Of a stretch of DNA of 64,000 nucleotides, positions 1 to 15,734 are shown in pieces. Location: assembly GCA_943737045.1 (NCBI GenBank), contig CALSFV010000020.1, positions 434,001 through 498,000 on the forward strand. The letters are read 5' to 3'. Source of the DNA: Parapristionchus giblindavisi (Eukaryota > Nematoda > Chromadorea > Rhabditida > Diplogasteridae). Positions within the stretch are counted from its first letter, which is position 1. Each line of letters opens with the position of its first letter. The notes beneath the pieces were generated by a model. The model did not search any database, was not told where the DNA came from, and worked only from the letters and a program-made list of their open reading frames with translations. Position numbers and translations under genes: made by a program.

Positions 1-3000
1 AAGATAGGAGAAGGTTTAATTTTTATAAAATAGAAACGATATGGTAATTTTAGATAGTGGAAGATAGGGGATGATAGGGGAGGATAGGGGAAGATAGAGA
101 AAGGTTGAATTTTTATAAAATAGAAAAGATATGGTAATTTTAGATAGGGGAAGATAGGGGATGATAGTTGATGATAGGGGATGATAGGGGAAGATAGGGG
201 AAGGTTGAATTTTATAAAATAGAAACGATATGGATTTTTTATTTTGGATAGGGGAAGATAGGGGGATAAGATAGTTGATGATAGGGGATGATAGGGGATG
301 ATAGGGGAAGATAGGTGAAGGTTGATTTTTTATAAAATAGAAACGATATGGTAATTTTAGAAAGGGGAAGATAGGGGAAGATAGGGGATGATAGGGGGTG
401 ATATGGGATGATAGGGGAAGATAGGGGAAGGTTGAATTTTATAAAATAGAAAAGATATTGTAATTTAAGATAGGGGTAGATAGGGGATGATAGTTGATGA
501 TAGGGGATGATAGGGGAAGATAGGGGAAGGTTGAATTTTTATAAAATAGAAACGATATGGTAATTTTAGATAGTGGAAGATAGGGGATGATAGGGGAGGA
601 TAGGGGAAGATAGAGAAAGGTTGAATTTTTATAAAATAGAAAAGATATGGTAATTTTAGATAGGGGAAGATAGGGGATGATAGTTGATGATAGGGGATGA
701 TAGGGGAAGATAGGGGAAGGTTGAATTTTATAAAATAGAAGCGATATGGTTATTTTGGATAGGGGAAGATAGGGGAAGATAGTTGATGATAGGGGATGAT
801 AGGGGAAGATAGGTGAAGGTTGATTTTTTATAAAATAGAAACGATATGGTAATTTTAGAAAGGGGAAGATAGGGGAAGATAGGGGATGGTAGGGGGTGAT
901 ATGGGATGATAGGGGAAGATAGGGGAAGGTTGAATTTTATAAAATAGAAAAGATATTGTAATTTAAGATAGGGGAAGATAGGGGATGATAGTTGATGATA
1001 GGGGATGATAGGGGTAGATAGGGAAGGTTGAATATTATAAAATAGAAAAAGATATGGTAATTTAAGATAGGGGTAGATAGGGGATGATAGTTGATGATAG
1101 GGGATGATAGGGGAAGATAGGGGAAGGTTGAATTTTTATAAAATAGAAACGATATGGTAATTTTAGATAGTGGAAGATAGGGGATGATAGGGGAGGATAG
1201 GGGAAGATAGAGAAAGGTTGAATTTTTATAAAATAGAAAAGATATGGTAATTTTAGATAGGGGAAGATAGGGGATGATAGTTGATGATAGGGGATGATAG
1301 GGGAAGATAGGGGAAGGTTGAATTTTATAAAATAGAAGCGATATGGTTATTTTGGATAGGGGAAGATAGGGGAAGATAGTTGATGATAGGGGATGATAGG
1401 GGATGATAGGGGAAGATAGGTGAAGGTTGATTTTTTATAAAATAGAAACGATATGGTGAGATGGGGAGATGGGGAGAAGATAGGGGATGATAGGGGGTGA
1501 TATGGGATGATAGGGGAAGATAGGGGAAGGTTGAATTTTATAAAATAGAAAAGATATTGTAATTTAAGATAGGGGAAGATAGGGGATGATAGTTGATGAT
1601 AGGGGATGATAGGGGTAGATAGGGAAGGTTGAATATTATAAAATAGAAAAAGATATGGTAATTTAAGATAGGGGTAGATAGGGGATGATAGTTGATGATA
1701 GGGGATGATAGGGGAAGATAGGGGAAGGTTTAATTTTTATAAAATATAAACGATATGGTAATTTTAGATAGTGGAAGATAGGGGATAATAGGGGAGGATA
1801 GGGGAAGATAGAGAAAGGTTGAATTTTTATAAAATAGAAAAGATATGGTAATTTTAGATAGGGGAAGATAGGGGATGATATGATAGGGGATGATAGGGGA
1901 AGATAGGGGAAGGTTGAATTTTATAAAATAGAAGCGATATGGTTATTTTGGATAGGGGAAGATAGGGGAAGATAGTTGATGATAGGGGATGATAGGGGAT
2001 GATAGGGGAAGATAGGTGAAGGTTGATTTTTTATAAAATAGAAACGATATGGTGAGATGGGGAGATGGGGAGAAGATAGGGGATGATAGGGGGTGATATG
2101 GGATGATAGGGGAAGATAGGGGAAGGTTGAATTTTATAAAATAGAAAAGATATTGTAATTTAAGATAGGGGAAGATAGGGGATGATAGTTGATGATAGGG
2201 GATGATAGGGGTAGATAGGGAAGGTTGAATTTTATAAAATAGAAACGATATGGTAATTTTAGAAAGGGGAAGATAGGGGAAGATAGGGGATGATAGGGGG
2301 TGATATGGGATGATAGGGGAAGATAGGGGAAGGTTGAATTTTATAAAATAGAAAAGATATTGTAATTTAAGATAGGGGAAGATAGGGGATGATAGTTGAT
2401 GATAGGGGATGATAGGGGTAGATAGGGAAGGTTGAATATTATAAAATAGAAAAAGATATGGTAATTTAAGATAGGGGTAGATAGGGGATGATAGTTGATG
2501 ATAGGGGATGATAGGGGAAGATAGGGGAAGGTTTAATTTTTATAAAATAGAAACGATATGGTAATTTTAGATAGTGGAAGATAGGGGATGATAGGGGAGG
2601 TTAGGGGAAGATAGAGAAAGGTTGAATTTTTATAAAATAGAAAAGATATGGTAATTTTAGATAGGGGAAGATAGGGGATGATAGTTGATGATAGGGGATG
2701 ATAGGGGAAGATAGGGGAAGGTTGAATTTTATAAAATAGAAACGATATGGTTATTTTGGATAGGGGAAGATAGGGGAAGATAGTTGATGATAGGGGATGA
2801 TAGGGGATGATAGGGGAAGATAGGTGAAGGTTGATTTTTTATAAAATAGAAACGATATGGTAATTTTAGAAAGGGGAAGATAGGGGAAGATAGGGGATGA
2901 TAGGGGGTGATATGGGATGATAGGGGAAGATAGGGAAAGGTTGAATTTTATAAAATAGAAAAGAAATTGAAATTTAAGATAGGGGTAGATAGGGGATGAT

Positions 3001-6000
3001 AGTTGATGATAGGGGATGATAGGGGAAGATAGGGGAAGGTTGAATTTTTATAAAATAGAAACGATATGGTAATTTTAGATAGTGGAAGATAGGGGATGAT
3101 AGGGGAGGATAGGGGAAGATAGAGAAAGGTTGAATTTTTATAAAATAGAAAAGATATGGTAATTTTAGATAGGGGAAGATAGGGGATGATAGTTGATGAT
3201 AGGGGATGATAGGGGAAGATAGGTGAAGGTTGATCTTTTATAAAATAGAAACGATATGGTAATTTTAGAAAGGGGAAGATAGGGGAAGATAGGGGATGAT
3301 AGGGGGTGATATGGGATGATAGGGGAAGATAGGGGAAGGTTGAATTTTATAAAATAGAAAAGATATTGTAATTTAAGATAGGGGTAGATAGGGGATGATA
3401 GTTGATGATAGGGGATGATAGGGGAAGATAGGGGAAGGTTGAATTTTTATAAAATAGAAACGATATGGTAATTTTAGATAGTGGAAGATAGGGGATGATA
3501 GGGGAGGATAGGGGAAGATAGAGAAAGGTTGAATTTTTATAAAATAGAAAAGATATGGTAATTTTAGATAGGGGAAGATAGGGGATGATAGTTGATGATA
3601 GGGGATGATAGGGGAAGATAGGTGAAGGTTGATTTTTTTATAAAATAGAAACGATATGGTAATTTTAGAAAGGGGAAGATAGGGGAAGATAGGGGATGGT
3701 AGGGGGTGATATGGGATGATAGGGGAAGATAGAGGAAGGTTGATTTTTTATAAAATAGAAACGATATGGTGAGATGGGGAGATGGGGAGAAGATAGGGGA
3801 TGATAGGGGGTGATATGGGATGATAGGGGAAGATAGGGGAAGGTTGAATTTTATAAAATAGAAAAGATATTGTAATTTAAGATAGGGGAAGATAGGGGAT
3901 GATAGTTGATGATAGGGGATGATAGGGGTAGATAGGGAAGGTTGAATTTTATAAAATAGAAACGATATGGTAATTTTAGAAAGGGGAAGATAGGGGAAGA
4001 TAGGGGATGATAGGGGGTGATATGGGATGATAGGGGAAGATAGGGGAAGGTTGAATTTTATAAAATAGAAAAGATATTGTAATTTAAGATAGGGGAAGAT
4101 AGGGGATGATAGTTGATGATAGGGGATGATAGGGGTAGATAGGGAAGGTTGAATATTATAAAATAGAAAAAGATATGGTAATTTAAGATAGGGGTAGATA
4201 GGGGATGATAGTTGATGATAGGGGATGATAGGGGAAGATAGGGGAAGGTTTAATTTTTATAAAATAGAAACGATATGGTAATTTTAGATAGTGGAAGATA
4301 GGGGATGATAGGGGAGGATAGGGGAAGATAGAGAAAGGTTGAATTTTTATAAAATAGAAAAGATATGGTAATTTTAGATAGGGGAAGATAGGGGATGATA
4401 GTTGATGATAGGGGATGATAGGGGAGGATAGGGGAAGGTTGAATTTTATAAAATAGAAACGATATGGTTATTTTGGATAGGGGAAGATAGGGGAAGATAG
4501 TTGATGATAGGGGATGATAGGGGATGATAGGGGAAGATAGGTGAAGGTTGATTTTTTATAAAATAGAAACGATATGGTAATTTTAGAAAGGGGAAGATAG
4601 GGGAAGATAGGGGATGATAGGGGGTGATATGGGATGATAGGGGAAGATAGGGAAAGGTTGAATTTTATAAAATAGAAAAGAAATTGTAATTTAAGATAGG
4701 GGTAGATAGGGGATGATAGTTGATGATAGGGGATGATAGGGGAAGATAGGGGAAGGTTGAATTTTTATAAAATAGAAACGATATGGTAATTTTAGATAGT
4801 GGAAGATAGGGGATGATAGGGGAGGATAGGGGAAGATAGAGAAAGGTTGAATTTTTATAAAATAGAAAAGATATGGTAATTTTAGATAGGGGAAGATAGG
4901 GGATGATAGTTGATGATAGGGGATGATAGGGGAAGATAGGTGAAGGTTGATCTTTTATAAAATAGAAACGATATGGTAATTTTAGAAAGGGGAAGATAGG
5001 GGAAGATAGGGGATGATAGGGGGTGATATGGGATGATAGGGGAAGATAGGGGAAGGTTGAATTTTATAAAATAGAAAAGATATTGTAATTTAAGATCGGG
5101 GAAGATAGGGGATGATAGTTGATGATAGGGGATGATAGGGGTAGATAGGGAAGGTTGAATATTATAAAATAGAAAAAGATATGGTAATTTAAGATAGGGG
5201 TAGATAGGGGATGATAGTTGATGATAGGGGATGATAGGGGAAGATAGGGGAAGGTTTAATTTTTATAAAATAGAAACGATATGGTAATTTTAGATAGTGG
5301 AAGATAGGGGATGATAGGGGAGGATAGGGGAAGATAGAGAAAGGTTGAATTTTTATAAAATAGAAAAGATATGGTAATTTTAGATAGGGGAAGATAGGGG
5401 ATGATAGTTGATGATAGGGGATGATAGGGGAAGATAGGGGAAGGTTGAATTTTATAAAATAGAAACGATATGGTTATTTTGGATAGGGGAAGATAGGGGA
5501 AGATAGTTGATGATAGGGGATGATAGGGGATGATAGGGGAAGATAGGTGAAGGTTGATTTTTTATAAAATAGAAACGATATGGTAATTTTAGAAAGGGGA
5601 AGATAGGGGAAGATAGGGGATGATAGGGGGTGATATGGGATGATAGGGGAAGATAGGGGAAGGTTGAATTTTATAAAATAGAAAAGATATTGTAATTTAA
5701 GATAGGGGTAGATAGGGGATGATAGTTGATGATAGGGGATGATAGGGGAAGATAGGGGAAGGTTGAATTTTTATAAAATAGAAACGATATGGTAATTTTA
5801 GATAGTGGAAGATAGGGGATGATAGGGGAGGATAGGGGAAGATAGAGAAAGGTTGAATTTTTATAAAATAGAAAAGATATGGTAATTTTAGATAGGGGAA
5901 GATAGGGGATGATAGTTGATGATAGGGGATGATAGGGGAAGATAGGTGAAGGTTGATTTTTTATAAAATAGAAACGATATGGTAATTTTAGAAAGGGGAA

Positions 6001-9000
6001 GATAGGGGATGGTAGGGGTGATATGGGATGATAGGGGAAGATAGAGGAAGGTTGAATTTTATAAAATAGAAAAGATATTGTAATTTAAGATAGGGGAAGA
6101 TAGGGGATGATAGTTGATGATAGGGGATGATAGGGGTAGATAGGGAAGGTTGAATATTATAAAATAGAAAAAGATATGGTAATTTAAGATAGGGGTAGAT
6201 AGGGGATGATAGTTGATGATAGGGGATGATAGGGGAAGATAGGGGAAGGTTTAATTTTTATAAAATAGAAACGATATGGTAATTTTAGATAGGGGAAGAT
6301 AGGGGATGATAGGGGATGATAGGGGGTGATATGGGATGATAGGGGAAGATAGGGGAAGGTTGAATTTTATAAAATAGAAAAGATATTGTAATTTAAGATA
6401 GGGGTAGATAGGGGATGATAGTTGATGATAGGGGATGATAGGGGAAGATAGGGGAAGGTTTAATTTTTATAAAATAGAAACGATATGGTAATTTTAGATA
6501 GTGGAAGATAGGGGATGATAGGGGAGGATAGGGGAAGATAGAGAAAGGTTGAATTTTTATAAAATAGAAAAGATATGGTAATTTTAGATAGGGGAAGATA
6601 GGGGATGATAGTTGATGATAGGGGATGATAGGGGAAGATAGGGGAAGGTTGAATTTTATAAAATAGAAACGATATGGTTATTTTGGATAGGGGAAGATAG
6701 GGGAAGATAGTTGATGATAGGGGATGATAGGGGATGATAGGGGAAGATAGGTGAAGGTTGATTTTTTATAAAATAGAAACGATATGGTAATTTTAGAAAG
6801 GGGAAGATAGGGGAAGATAGGGGATGATAGGGGGTGATATGGGATGATAGGGGAAGATAGGGGAAGGTTGAATTTTATAAAATAGAAAAGATATTGTAAT
6901 TTAAGATAGGGGTAGATAGGGGATGATAGTTGATGATAGGGGATGATAGGGGAAGATAGGGGAAGGTTGAATTTTTATAAAATAGAAACGATATGGTAAT
7001 TTTAGATAGTGGAAGATAGGGGATGATAGGGGAGGATAGGGGAAGATAGAGAAAGGTTGAATTTTTATAAAATAGAAAAGATATGGTAATTTTAGATAGG
7101 GGAAGATAGGGGATGATAGTTGATGATAGGGGATGATAGGGGAAGATAGGGGAAGGTTGAATTTTATAAAATAGAAACGATATGGTTATTTTGGATAGGG
7201 GAAGATAGGGGAAGATAGTTGATGATAGGGGATGATAGGGGATGATAGGGGAAGATAGGTGAAGGTTGATTTTTTATAAAATAGAAACGATATGGTAATT
7301 TTAGAAAGGGGAAGATAGGGGAAGATAGGGGATGATAGGGGGTGATATGGGATGATAGGGGAAGATAGGGGAAGGTTGAATTTTATAAAATAGAAAAGAT
7401 ATTGTAATTTAAGATAGGGGTAGATAGGGGATGATAGTTGATGATAGGGGATGATAGGGGAAGATAGGGGAAGGTTGAATTTTTATAAAATAGAAACGAT
7501 ATGGTAATTTTAGATAGTGGAAGATAGGGGATGATAGGGGAGGATAGGGGAAGATAGAGAAAGGTTGAATTTTTATAAAATAGAAAAGATATGGTAATTT
7601 TAGATAGGGGAAGATAGGGGATGATAGTTGATGATAGGGGATGATAGGGGAAGATAGGTGAAGGTTGATTTTTTATAAAATAGAAACGATATGGTAATTT
7701 TAGAAAGGGGAAGATAGGGGATGGTAGGGGTGATATGGGATGATAGGGGAAGATAGAGGAAGGTTGAATTTTATAAAATAGAAAAGATATTGTAATTTAA
7801 GATAGGGGAAGATAGGGGATGATAGTTGATGATAGGGGATGATAGGGGTAGATAGGGAAGGTTGAATATTATAAAATAGAAAAAGATATGGTAATTTAAG
7901 ATAGGGGTAGATAGGGGATGATAGTTGATGATAGGGGATGATAGGGGAAGATAGGGGAAGGTTTAATTTTTATAAAATAGAAACGATATGGTAATTTTAG
8001 ATAGGGGAAGATAGGGGATGATAGGGGATGATAGGGGGTGATATGGGATGATAGGGGAAGATAGGGGAAGGTTGAATTTTATAAAATAGAAAAGATATTG
8101 TAATTTAAGATAGGGGTAGATAGGGGATGATAGTTGATGATAGGGGATGATAGGGGAAGATAGGGGAAGGTTTAATTTTTATAAAATAGAAACGATATGG
8201 TAATTTTAGATAGTGGAAGATAGGGGATGATAGGGGAGGATAGGGGAAGATAGAGAAAGGTTGAATTTTTATAAAATAGAAAAGATATGGTAATTTTAGA
8301 TAGGGGAAGATAGGGGATGATAGTTGATGATAGGGGATGATAGGGGAAGATAGGGGAAGGTTGAATTTTATAAAATAGAAACGATATGGTTATTTTGGAT
8401 AGGGGAAGATAGGGGAAGATAGTTGATGATAGGGGATGATAGGGGATGATAGGGGAAGATAGGTGAAGGTTGATTTTTTATAAAATAGAAACGATATGGT
8501 AATTTTAGAAAGGGGAAGATAGGGGAAGATAGGGGATGATAGGGGGTGATATGGGATGATAGGGGAAGATAGGGGAAGGTTGAATTTTATAAAATAGAAA
8601 AGATATTGTAATTTAAGATAGGGGTAGATAGGGGATGATAGTTGATGATAGGGGATGATAGGGGAAGATAGGGGAAGGTTGAATTTTTATAAAATAGAAA
8701 CGATATGGTAATTTTAGATAGTGGAAGATAGGGGATGATAGGGGAGGATAGGGGAAGATAGAGAAAGGTTGAATTTTTATAAAATAGAAAAGATATGGTA
8801 ATTTTAGATAGGGGAAGATAGGGGATGATAGTTGATGATAGGGGATGATAGGGGAAGATAGGTGAAGGTTGATTTTTTATAAAATAGAAACGATATGGTA
8901 ATTTTAGAAAGGGGAAGATAGGGGAAGATAGGGGATGGTAGGGGGTGATATGGGATGATAGGGGAAGATAGAGGAAGGTTGAATTTTATAAAATAGAAAA

Positions 9001-11527
9001 GATATTGTAATTTAAGATAGGGGAAGATAGGGGATGATAGTTGATGATAGGGGATGATAGGGGTAGATAGGGAAGGTTGAATATTATAAAATAGAAAAAG
9101 ATATGGTAATTTAAGATAGGGGTAGATAGGGGATGATAGTTGATGATAGGGGATGATAGGGGAAGATAGGGGAAGGTTTAATTTTTATAAAATAGAAACG
9201 ATATGGTAATTTTAGATAGGGGAAGATAGGGGATGATAGTTGATGATAGGGGATGATAGGGGAAGATAGGGGAAGGTTGAATTTTATAAAATAGAAACGA
9301 TATGGTTATTTTGGATAGGGGAAGATAGGGGAAGATAGTTGATGATAGGGGATGATAGGGGATGATAGGGGAAGATAGGTGAAGGTTGATTTTTTATAAA
9401 ATAGAAACGATATGGTAATTTTAGAAAGGGGAAGATAGGGGAAGATAGGGGATGATAGGGGGTGATATGGGATGATAGGGGAAGATAGGGGAAGGTTGAA
9501 TTTTATAAAATAGAAAAGATATTGTAATTTAAGATAGGGGTAGATAGGGGATGATAGTTGATGATAGGGGATGATAGGGGAAGATAGGGGAAGGTTGAAT
9601 TTTTATAAAATAGAAACGATATGGTAATTTTAGATAGTGGAAGATAGGGGATGATAGGGGAGGATAGGGGAAGATAGAGAAAGGTTGAATTTTTATAAAA
9701 TAGAAAAGATATGGTAATTTTAGATAGGGGAAGATAGGGGATGATAGTTGATGATAGGGGATGATAGGGGAAGATAGGTGAAGGTTGATTTTTTATAAAA
9801 TAGAAACGATATGGTAATTTTAGAAAGGGGAAGATAGGGGAAGATAGGGGATGGTAGGGGGTGATATGGGATGATAGGGGAAGATAGAGGAAGGTTGAAT
9901 TTTATAAAATAGAAAAGATATTGTAATTTAAGATAGGGGAAGATAGGGGATGATAGTTGATGATAGGGGATGATAGGGGTAGATAGGGAAGGTTGAATAT
10001 TATAAAATAGAAAAAGATATGGTAATTTAAGATAGGGGTAGATAGGGGATGATAGTTGATGATAGGGGATGATAGGGGAAGATAGGGGAAGGTTTAATTT
10101 TTATAAAATAGAAACGATATGGTAATTTTAGATAGTGGAAGATAGGGGATGATAGGGGAGGATAGGGGAAGATAGAGAAAGGTTGAATTTTTATAAAATA
10201 GAAAAGATATGGTAATTTTAGATAGGGGAAGATAGGGGATGATAGTTGATGATAGGGGATGATAGGGGAAGATAGGGGAAGGTTGAATTTTATAAAATAG
10301 AAACGATATGGTTATTTTGGATAGGGGAAGATAGGGGAAGATAGTTGATGATAGGGGATGATAGGGGATGATAGGGGAAGATAGGTGAAGGTTGATTTTT
10401 TATAAAATAGAAACGATATGGTAATTTTAGAAAGGGGAAGATAGGGGAAGATAGGGGATGATAGGGGGTGATATGGGATGATAGGGGAAGATAGGGGAAG
10501 GTTGAATTTTATAAAATAGAAAAGATATTGTAATTTAAGATAGGGGTAGATAGGGGATGATAGTTGATGATAGGGGATGATAGGGGAAGATAGGGGAAGG
10601 TTGAATTTTTATAAAATAGAAACGATATGGTAATTTTAGATAGTGGAAGATAGGGGATGATAGGGGAGGATAGGGGAAGATAGAGAAAGGTTGAATTTTT
10701 ATAAAATAGAAAAGATATGGTAATTTTAGATAGGGGAAGATAGGGGATGATAGTTGATGATAGGGGATGATAGGGGAAGATAGGGGAAGGTTGAATTTTA
10801 TAAAATAGAAGCGATATGGTTATTTTGGATTGGGGAAGATAGGGGAAGATAGTTGATGATAGGGGATGATAGGGGAAGATAGGTGAAGGTTGATTTTTTA
10901 TAAAATAGAAACGATATGGTAATTTTAGAAAGGGGAAGATAGGGGAAGATAGGGGATGGTAGGGGGTGATATGGGATGATAGGGGAAGATAGGGGAAGGT
11001 TGAATTTTATAAAATAGAAAAGATATTGTAATTTAAGATAGGGGAAGATAGGGGATGATAGTTGATGATAGGGGATGATAGGGGTAGATAGGGAAGGTTG
11101 AATATTATAAAATAGAAAAAGATATGGTAATTTAAGATAGGGGTAGATAGGGGATGATAGTTGATGATAGGGGATGATAGGGGAAGATAGGGGAAGGTTG
11201 AATTTTTATAAAATAGAAACGATATGGTAATTTTAGATAGTGGAAGATAGGGGATGATAGGGGAGGATAGGGGAAGATAGAGAAAGGTTGAATTTTTATA
11301 AAATAGAAAAGATATGGTAATTTTAGATAGGGGAAGATAGGGGATGATAGTTGATGATAGGGGATGATAGGGGAAGATAGGGGAAGGTTGAATTTTATAA
11401 AATAGAAGCGATATGGTTATTTTGGATAGGGGAAGATAGGGGAAGATAGTTGATGATAGGGGATGATAGGGGATGATAGGGGAAGATAGGTGAAGGTTGA
11501 TTTTTTATAAAATAGAAACGATATGGT

Positions 11528-11704
11528 GAGATGGGGAGATGGGGAGATGGGGAGATGGGGAGATGGGGAGATGGGGAGATGGAGAGATGGGGAGATGGGG
11601 AGATGGGGAGATGGGGAGATGGGGAGATGGGGAGATGGGGAGATGGGGAGATGGGGAGATGGGGAGATGGGGAGATGGGGAGATGGGGAGATGGGGAGAT
11701 GGGG
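11528..11704 (+). repeat. (GAGATGGG)n minisatellite, ~22 copies
   Basis: An 8-bp repeat, GAGATGGG, runs directly after the core motif GATATGGT and ends in GAGAAGATAGGGG. One unit is GAGATGGA. All three forward frames are open because 8 is not a multiple of 3 and the unit has no stop, so it gives spurious MGRWGDGE-type peptides. Smaller tracts at the same monomer position include those near 1462, 2053, 3776, 12168-12264, 16198-16310, 18725-18813, 20980-21027, 23701, 24855, 28902-29006, 30214-30310, 31121-31177, 33693-33780, 34702-34790 and 36657-36745. Confidence 0.95.
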
Positions 11705-14700
11705 AGAAGATAGGGGATGATAGGGGTGATATGGGATGATAGGGGAAGATAGGGGAAGGTTGAATTTTATAAAATAGAAAAGATATTGTAATTTAAGATA
11801 GGGGAAGATAGGGGATGATAGTTGATGATAGGGGATGATAGGGGATGATAGGGGAAGATAGGTGAAGGTTGAATTTTATAAAATAGAAAAGATATTGTAA
11901 TTTAAGATAGGGGAAGATAGGGGATGATAGGGGTAGATAGGGAAGGTTGAATATTATAAAATAGAAAAAGATATGGTAATTTAAGATAGGGGTAGATAGG
12001 GGATGATAGGGGAGGATAGGGGAAGATAGAGAAAGGTTGAATTTTTATAAAATAGAAAAGATATGGTAATTTTAGATAGGGGAAGATAGGGGATGATAGT
12101 TGATGATAGGGGATGATAGGGGAAGATAGGGGATGGTTGAATTTTTATAAAATAGAAACGATATGGTGAGATGGGGAGATGGGGAGATGGGGAGATGGGG
12201 AGATGGGGAGATGGGGAGATGGGGAGATGGGGAGATGGGGAGATGGGGAGATGGGGAGATGGGGAGAAGATAGGGGATGATAGGGGGTGATATGGGATGA
12301 TAGGGGAAGATAGGGGAAGGTTGAATTTTATAAAATAGAAAAGATATTGTAATTTAAGATAGGGGAAGATAGGGGATGATAGTTGATGATAGGGGATGAT
12401 AGGGGTAGATAGGGAAGGTTGAATTTTATAAAATAGAAACGATATGGTAATTTTAGAAAGGGGAAGATAGGGGAAGATATGGGATGATAGGGGGTGATAT
12501 GGGATGATAGGGGAAGATAGGGGAAGGTTGAATTTTATAAAATAGAAAAGATATTGTAATTTAAGATAGGGGAAGATAGGGGATGATAGTTGATGATAGG
12601 GGATGATAGGGGTAGATAGGGAAGGTTGAATATTATAAAATAGAAAAAGATATGGTAATTTAAGATAGGGGTAGATAGGGGATGATAGTTGATGATAGGG
12701 GATGATAGGGGAAGATAGGGGGAGGTTTAATTTTTATAAAATAGAAACGATATGGTAATTTTAGATAGTGGAAGATAGGGGATGATAGGGGAGGATAGGG
12801 GAAGATAGAGAAAGGTTGAATTTTTATAAAATAGAAAAGATATGGTAATTTTAGATAGGGGAAGATAGGGGATGATAGTTGATGATAGGGGATGATAGGG
12901 GAAGATAGGGGAAGGTTGAATTTTATAAAATAGAAACGATATGGTTATTTTGGATAGGGGAAGATAGGGGAAGATAGTTGATGATAGGGGATGATAGGGG
13001 ATGATAGGGGAAGATAGGTGAAGGTTGATTTTTTATAAAATAGAAACGATATGGTAATTTTAGAAAGGGGAAGATAGGGGAAGATAGGGGATGATAGGGG
13101 GTGATATGGGATGATAGGGGAAGATAGGGGAAGGTTGAATTTTATAAAATAGAAAAGATATTGTAATTTAAGATAGGGGTAGATAGGGGATGATAGTTGA
13201 TGATAGGGGATGATAGGGGAAGATAGGGGAAGGTTGAATTTTTATAAAATAGAAACGATATGGTAATTTTAGATAGTGGAAGATAGGGGATGATAGGGGA
13301 GGATAGGGGAAGATAGAGAAAGGTTGAATTTTTATAAAATAGAAAAGATATGGTAATTTTAGATAGGGGAAGATAGGGGATGATAGTTGATGATAGGGGA
13401 TGATAGGGGAAGATAGGTGAAGGTTGATTTTTTATAAAATAGAAACGATATGGTAATTTTAGAAAGGGGAAGATAGGGGAAGATAGGGGATGATAGGGGG
13501 TGATATGGGATGATAGGGGAAGATAGGGGAAGGTTGAATTTTATAAAATAGAAAAGATATTGTAATTTAAGATAGGGGTAGATAGGGGATGATAGTTGAT
13601 GATAGGGGATGATAGGGGAAGATAGGGGAAGGTTGAATTTTTATAAAATAGAAACGATATGGTAATTTTAGATAGTGGAAGATAGGGGATGATAGGGGAG
13701 GATAGGGGAAGATAGAGAAAGGTTGAATTTTTATAAAATAGAAAAGATATGGTAATTTTAGATAGGGGAAGATAGGGGATGATAGTTGATGATAGGGGAT
13801 GATAGGGGAAGATAGGTGAAGGTTGATTTTTTATAAAATAGAAACGATATGGTAATTTTAGAAAGGGGAAGATAGGGGAAGATAGGGGATGGTAGGGGGT
13901 GATATGGGATGATAGGGGAAGATAGAGGAAGGTTGAATTTTATAAAATAGAAAAGATATTGTAATTTAAGATAGGGGAAGATAGGGGATGATAGTTGATG
14001 ATAGGGGATGATAGGGGTAGATAGGGAAGGTTGAATATTATAAAATAGAAAAAGATATGGTAATTTAAGATAGGGGTAGATAGGGGATGATAGTTGATGA
14101 TAGGGGATGATAGGGGAAGATAGGGGAAGGTTTAATTTTTATAAAATAGAAACGATATGGTAATTTTAGATAGTGGAAGATAGGGGATGATAGGGGAGGA
14201 TAGGGGAAGATAGAGAAAGGTTGAATTTTTATAAAATAGAAAAGATATGGTAATTTTAGATAGGGGAAGATAGGGGATGATAGTTGATGATAGGGGATGA
14301 TAGGGGAAGATAGGGGAAGGTTGAATTTTATAAAATAGAAACGATATGGTTATTTTGGATAGGGGAAGATAGGGGAAGATAGTTGATGATAGGGGATGAT
14401 AGGGGATGATAGGGGAAGATAGGTGAAGGTTGATTTTTTATAAAATAGAAACGATATGGTAATTTTAGAAAGGGGAAGATAGGGGAAGATAGGGGATGAT
14501 AGGGGGTGATATGGGATGATAGGGGAAGATAGGGGAAGGTTGAATTTTATAAAATAGAAAAGATATTGTAATTTAAGATAGGGGTAGATAGGGGATGATA
14601 GTTGATGATAGGGGATGATAGGGGAAGATAGGGGAAGGTTGAATTTTTATAAAATAGAAACGATATGGTAATTTTAGATAGTGGAAGATAGGGGATGATA

Positions 14701-15565
14701 GGGGAGGATAGGGGAAGATAGAGAAAGGTTGAATTTTTATAAAATAGAAAAGATATGGTAATTTTAGATAGGGGAAGATAGGGGATGATAGTTGATGATA
14801 GGGGATGATAGGGGAAGATAGGGGAAGGTTGAATTTTATAAAATAGAAGCGATATGGTTATTTTGGATTGGGGAAGATAGGGGAAGATAGTTGATGATAG
14901 GGGATGATAGGGGAAGATAGGTGAAGGTTGATTTTTTATAAAATAGAAACGATATGGTAATTTTAGAAAGGGGAAGATAGGGGAAGATAGGGGATGGTAG
15001 GGGGTGATATGGGATGATAGGGGAAGATAGGGGAAGGTTGAATTTTATAAAATAGAAAAGATATTGTAATTTAAGATAGGGGAAGATAGGGGATGATAGT
15101 TGATGATAGGGGATGATAGGGGTAGATAGGGAAGGTTGAATATTATAAAATAGAAAAAGATATGGTAATTTAAGATAGGGGTAGATAGGGGATGATAGTT
15201 GATGATAGGGGATGATAGGGGAAGATAGGGGAAGGTTGAATTTTTATAAAATAGAAACGATATGGTAATTTTAGATAGTGGAAGATAGGGGATGATAGGG
15301 GAGGATAGGGGAAGATAGAGAAAGGTTGAATTTTTATAAAATAGAAAAGATATGGTAATTTTAGATAGGGGAAGATAGGGGATGATAGTTGATGATAGGG
15401 GATGATAGGGGAAGATAGGGGAAGGTTGAATTTTATAAAATAGAAGCGATATGGTTATTTTGGATAGGGGAAGATAGGGGAAGATAGTTGATGATAGGGG
15501 ATGATAGGGGATGATAGGGGAAGATAGGTGAAGGTTGATTTTTTATAAAATAGAAACGATATGGT

Positions 15566-15734
15566 GAGATGGGGAGATGGGGAGATGGGGAGATGGGGAG
15601 ATGGGGAGATGGGGAGATGGAGAGATGGGGAGATGGGGAGATGGGGAGATGGGGAGATGGGGAGATGGGGAGATGGGGAGATGGGGAGATGGGGAGATGG
15701 GGAGATGGGGAGATGGGGAGATGGGGAGATGGGG
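15566..15734 (+). repeat. (GAGATGGG)n minisatellite, ~21 copies
   Basis: This is the duplicate of the tract 4038 bp upstream, with the same GATGGAGAG interruption, but about one unit shorter. The paired tract at 16198-16310 is longer than its counterpart at 12168-12264. Octamer number has therefore changed since the 4-kb duplication, in opposite directions in the two pairs. Confidence 0.93.
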